From: Selenomonadaceae bacterium
GTDB lineage: Bacteria > Bacillota > Negativicutes > Selenomonadales > Selenomonadaceae
Length of the DNA stretch: 64,000 nucleotides
NCBI GenBank assembly: GCA_017549815.1
Contig: JAFYNH010000092.1
Span: 1-64,000, forward strand
Reading direction: 5' to 3'
A program made the position numbers and the translations under genes. The notes below the pieces were generated by a model. It saw only the letters and a program-made list of their open reading frames with translations. It did not search any database and was not told the origin of the DNA. Positions 63,300 to 64,000 of this stretch are shown one piece after another. How positions within the stretch are numbered: position 1 is the stretch's first letter; every line of letters begins with the position of its first letter.

Positions 63300-64000
63300 T
63301 CAAGCTTTTATTATATTTACAGTCAAAAGTTCATCGCCCTTGCATCTGCTGATAGAATAAAGCCCACTGACGATTTTGCGAAGTTCGACGTAATTTCTTT
63401 GTGCAATGGCATTTTTGCCCGCCGCCGCCAAGCGATAAAAAGTCGCTTTATCGTCGAAGTCATCAGGATTTTTCATCAGCGAATTAAAAGTACCAACTAC
63501 AAATTCATTGTCGCGAATCGCTATTCCGTAACTTACGCCGATAATTTCGCTTATTGTATCCTCAAAGGCGGAATCCTCGCGCTCGATTAACATTTCCGCT
63601 CTGTCAAAAAGATTTTCTATCTGAGTTGTTTCCGAAGGTTTGGCAAATCTTTTTAAATTAGTCTCGAAATAATCGCGCCAGCCGTCCAAATTTTCGCGGC
63701 GAATATTTTTACGATTTCTTTCACGAATGTCAGCCAAAATTTTCTTAGCTGCCTGCAAATCCTCTTCAATGTGCTTGAGTTCTTCGCGGTCGCTATTGGA
63801 TTGAGTCGCATTTATTGCCGTGCTCGCAATTTCGCCTGCCTGTTGAAGTTTTTCATAGTCGCTGTCGTCTTTAATTGCCTTGCCAATGTCGCGAACCTGT
63901 TCAAGTAAATTTTTCCCGTCGGAATTAATTTTATCCGCTGCTTTGTCGAAATTAACTTGCCCTTCCTCACGTGAATAAAAATTTTTGTAGAATGATTCAT
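63300..64000 (-). CDS. C-terminal part of a gene running off the window, possibly Hsp70-family
   Basis: On the - strand the frame is open from the window edge to the stop at 63300, giving the last 232 residues. The sequence is charged and mostly helical (NFDKAADKINSDGKNLLEQV, then YEKLQQAGEIASTAI and LQAAKKILADIRERN). The start lies outside the window; a TTG at 63758 is only an internal codon. The helical C-terminus next to a J-domain-like gene suggests an Hsp70-family protein, but the diagnostic ATPase domain is not visible. Confidence 0.6.
   Translation of the reverse strand, partial: ESFYKNFYSREEGQVNFDKAADKINSDGKNLLEQVRDIGKAIKDDSDYEKLQQAGEIASTAINATQSNSDREELKHIEEDLQAAKKILADIRERNRKNIRRENLDGWRDYFETNLKRFAKPSETTQIENLFDRAEMLIEREDSAFEDTISEIIGVSYGIAIRDNEFVVGTFNSLMKNPDDFDDKATFYRLAAAGKNAIAQRNYVELRKIVSGLYSISRCKGDELLTVNIIKA

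Noticed and set aside
63812-64000. A 62-codon - strand ORF at the right edge
   Set aside because: It overlaps, in another frame, the open frame that continues from the gene ending at 63300; its composition is poor and it lies antisense to nothing else. The continuing frame is the better gene.

Overview
The window looks like a chromosomal segment of a flagellated, anaerobic member of the Firmicutes, most likely Negativicutes/Selenomonadales. That placement is inferred from gene content: YvcK with N-terminal membrane helices, WhiA, DUF4446, a Bacillus-like flagellar block (flgM-flgK-flgL-yviE-fliW-csrA-flaG-fliD-fliS), the cysS-mrnC-rlmB-yacP block, and a fumarase/succinate dehydrogenase branch. 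Many genes start with TTG or GTG behind strong Shine-Dalgarno sites. No tRNA, rRNA or CRISPR array was seen.

Layout. 0.1-4.3 kb: yvcK, whiA, DUF4446, M23 peptidase (+). 4.3-7.2 kb: ispD-ispF-cysE and a HAD phosphatase (-). 7.2-11.3 kb: rlmN, ctpA (-), prfC. 11.3-22.1 kb: flagellar filament, hook-junction and chaperone genes with the FliW/CsrA switch. 22.1-23.9 kb: a decayed TnpB element that keeps its right end and guide-RNA region, then a toxin-antitoxin pair with a PIN toxin. 23.9-29.3 kb: cysS, mrnC, C39 peptidase, rlmB, yacP, and a protein with an IF-2 N-terminal-like domain. 29.3-37.7 kb: corA, holA (-), alr, polysaccharide deacetylase (-), GlcNAc-type PTS permease, then aminotransferase-DUF502-DUF4405-recO (-). 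37.8-39.6 kb: a chemoreceptor split by a poly-G frameshift behind a sigma-28-like promoter. 39.8-45.9 kb: two-subunit fumarase and sdhC-sdhA-TPR-sdhB. 46-53.4 kb (-): an LCP ligase, a YrbL-like kinase, a membrane protein and a tubulin-like protein, tightly coupled, followed by fhs, a tiny ORF, an IS200/IS605-type non-coding element and an FtsZ-like pseudo-GTPase. 53.7-61.8 kb: mutS, a lone ABC-2 permease, a lone PTS IIA, short-form hisG, ugd (-), recX and a membrane-bound MutS-like ATPase. The right edge (-) holds a J-domain-like protein and the C-terminal part of a gene that leaves the window.

Two things stand out. First, at least 15 intergenic or gene-end arrays share a strict 7-bp period. 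They are built from three word families (TAGGRAC, AAGCTTT, AATTAGG/AATGCG) that stay in one register when they meet, and most are arranged as inverted arms. They write the last residues of several proteins (YvcK, DUF4446, RlmN, CtpA, the deacetylase). Second, two divergent tubulin/FtsZ-superfamily proteins lie near each other. One sits in a translationally coupled cassette with an envelope-polymer ligase and a kinase-like protein. The other has two FtsZ C-terminal domains around a GTPase-like domain that lacks the GTP-binding signature.

Functional themes: central metabolism (fumarase, SDH, Fhs), motility, envelope assembly (LCP, deacetylase, Ugd, ABC-2 permease, Alr, M23 and CtpA peptidases), RNA and ribosome maintenance (RlmN, RlmB, MrnC, YacP, PrfC) and DNA repair (RecO, RecX, MutS).
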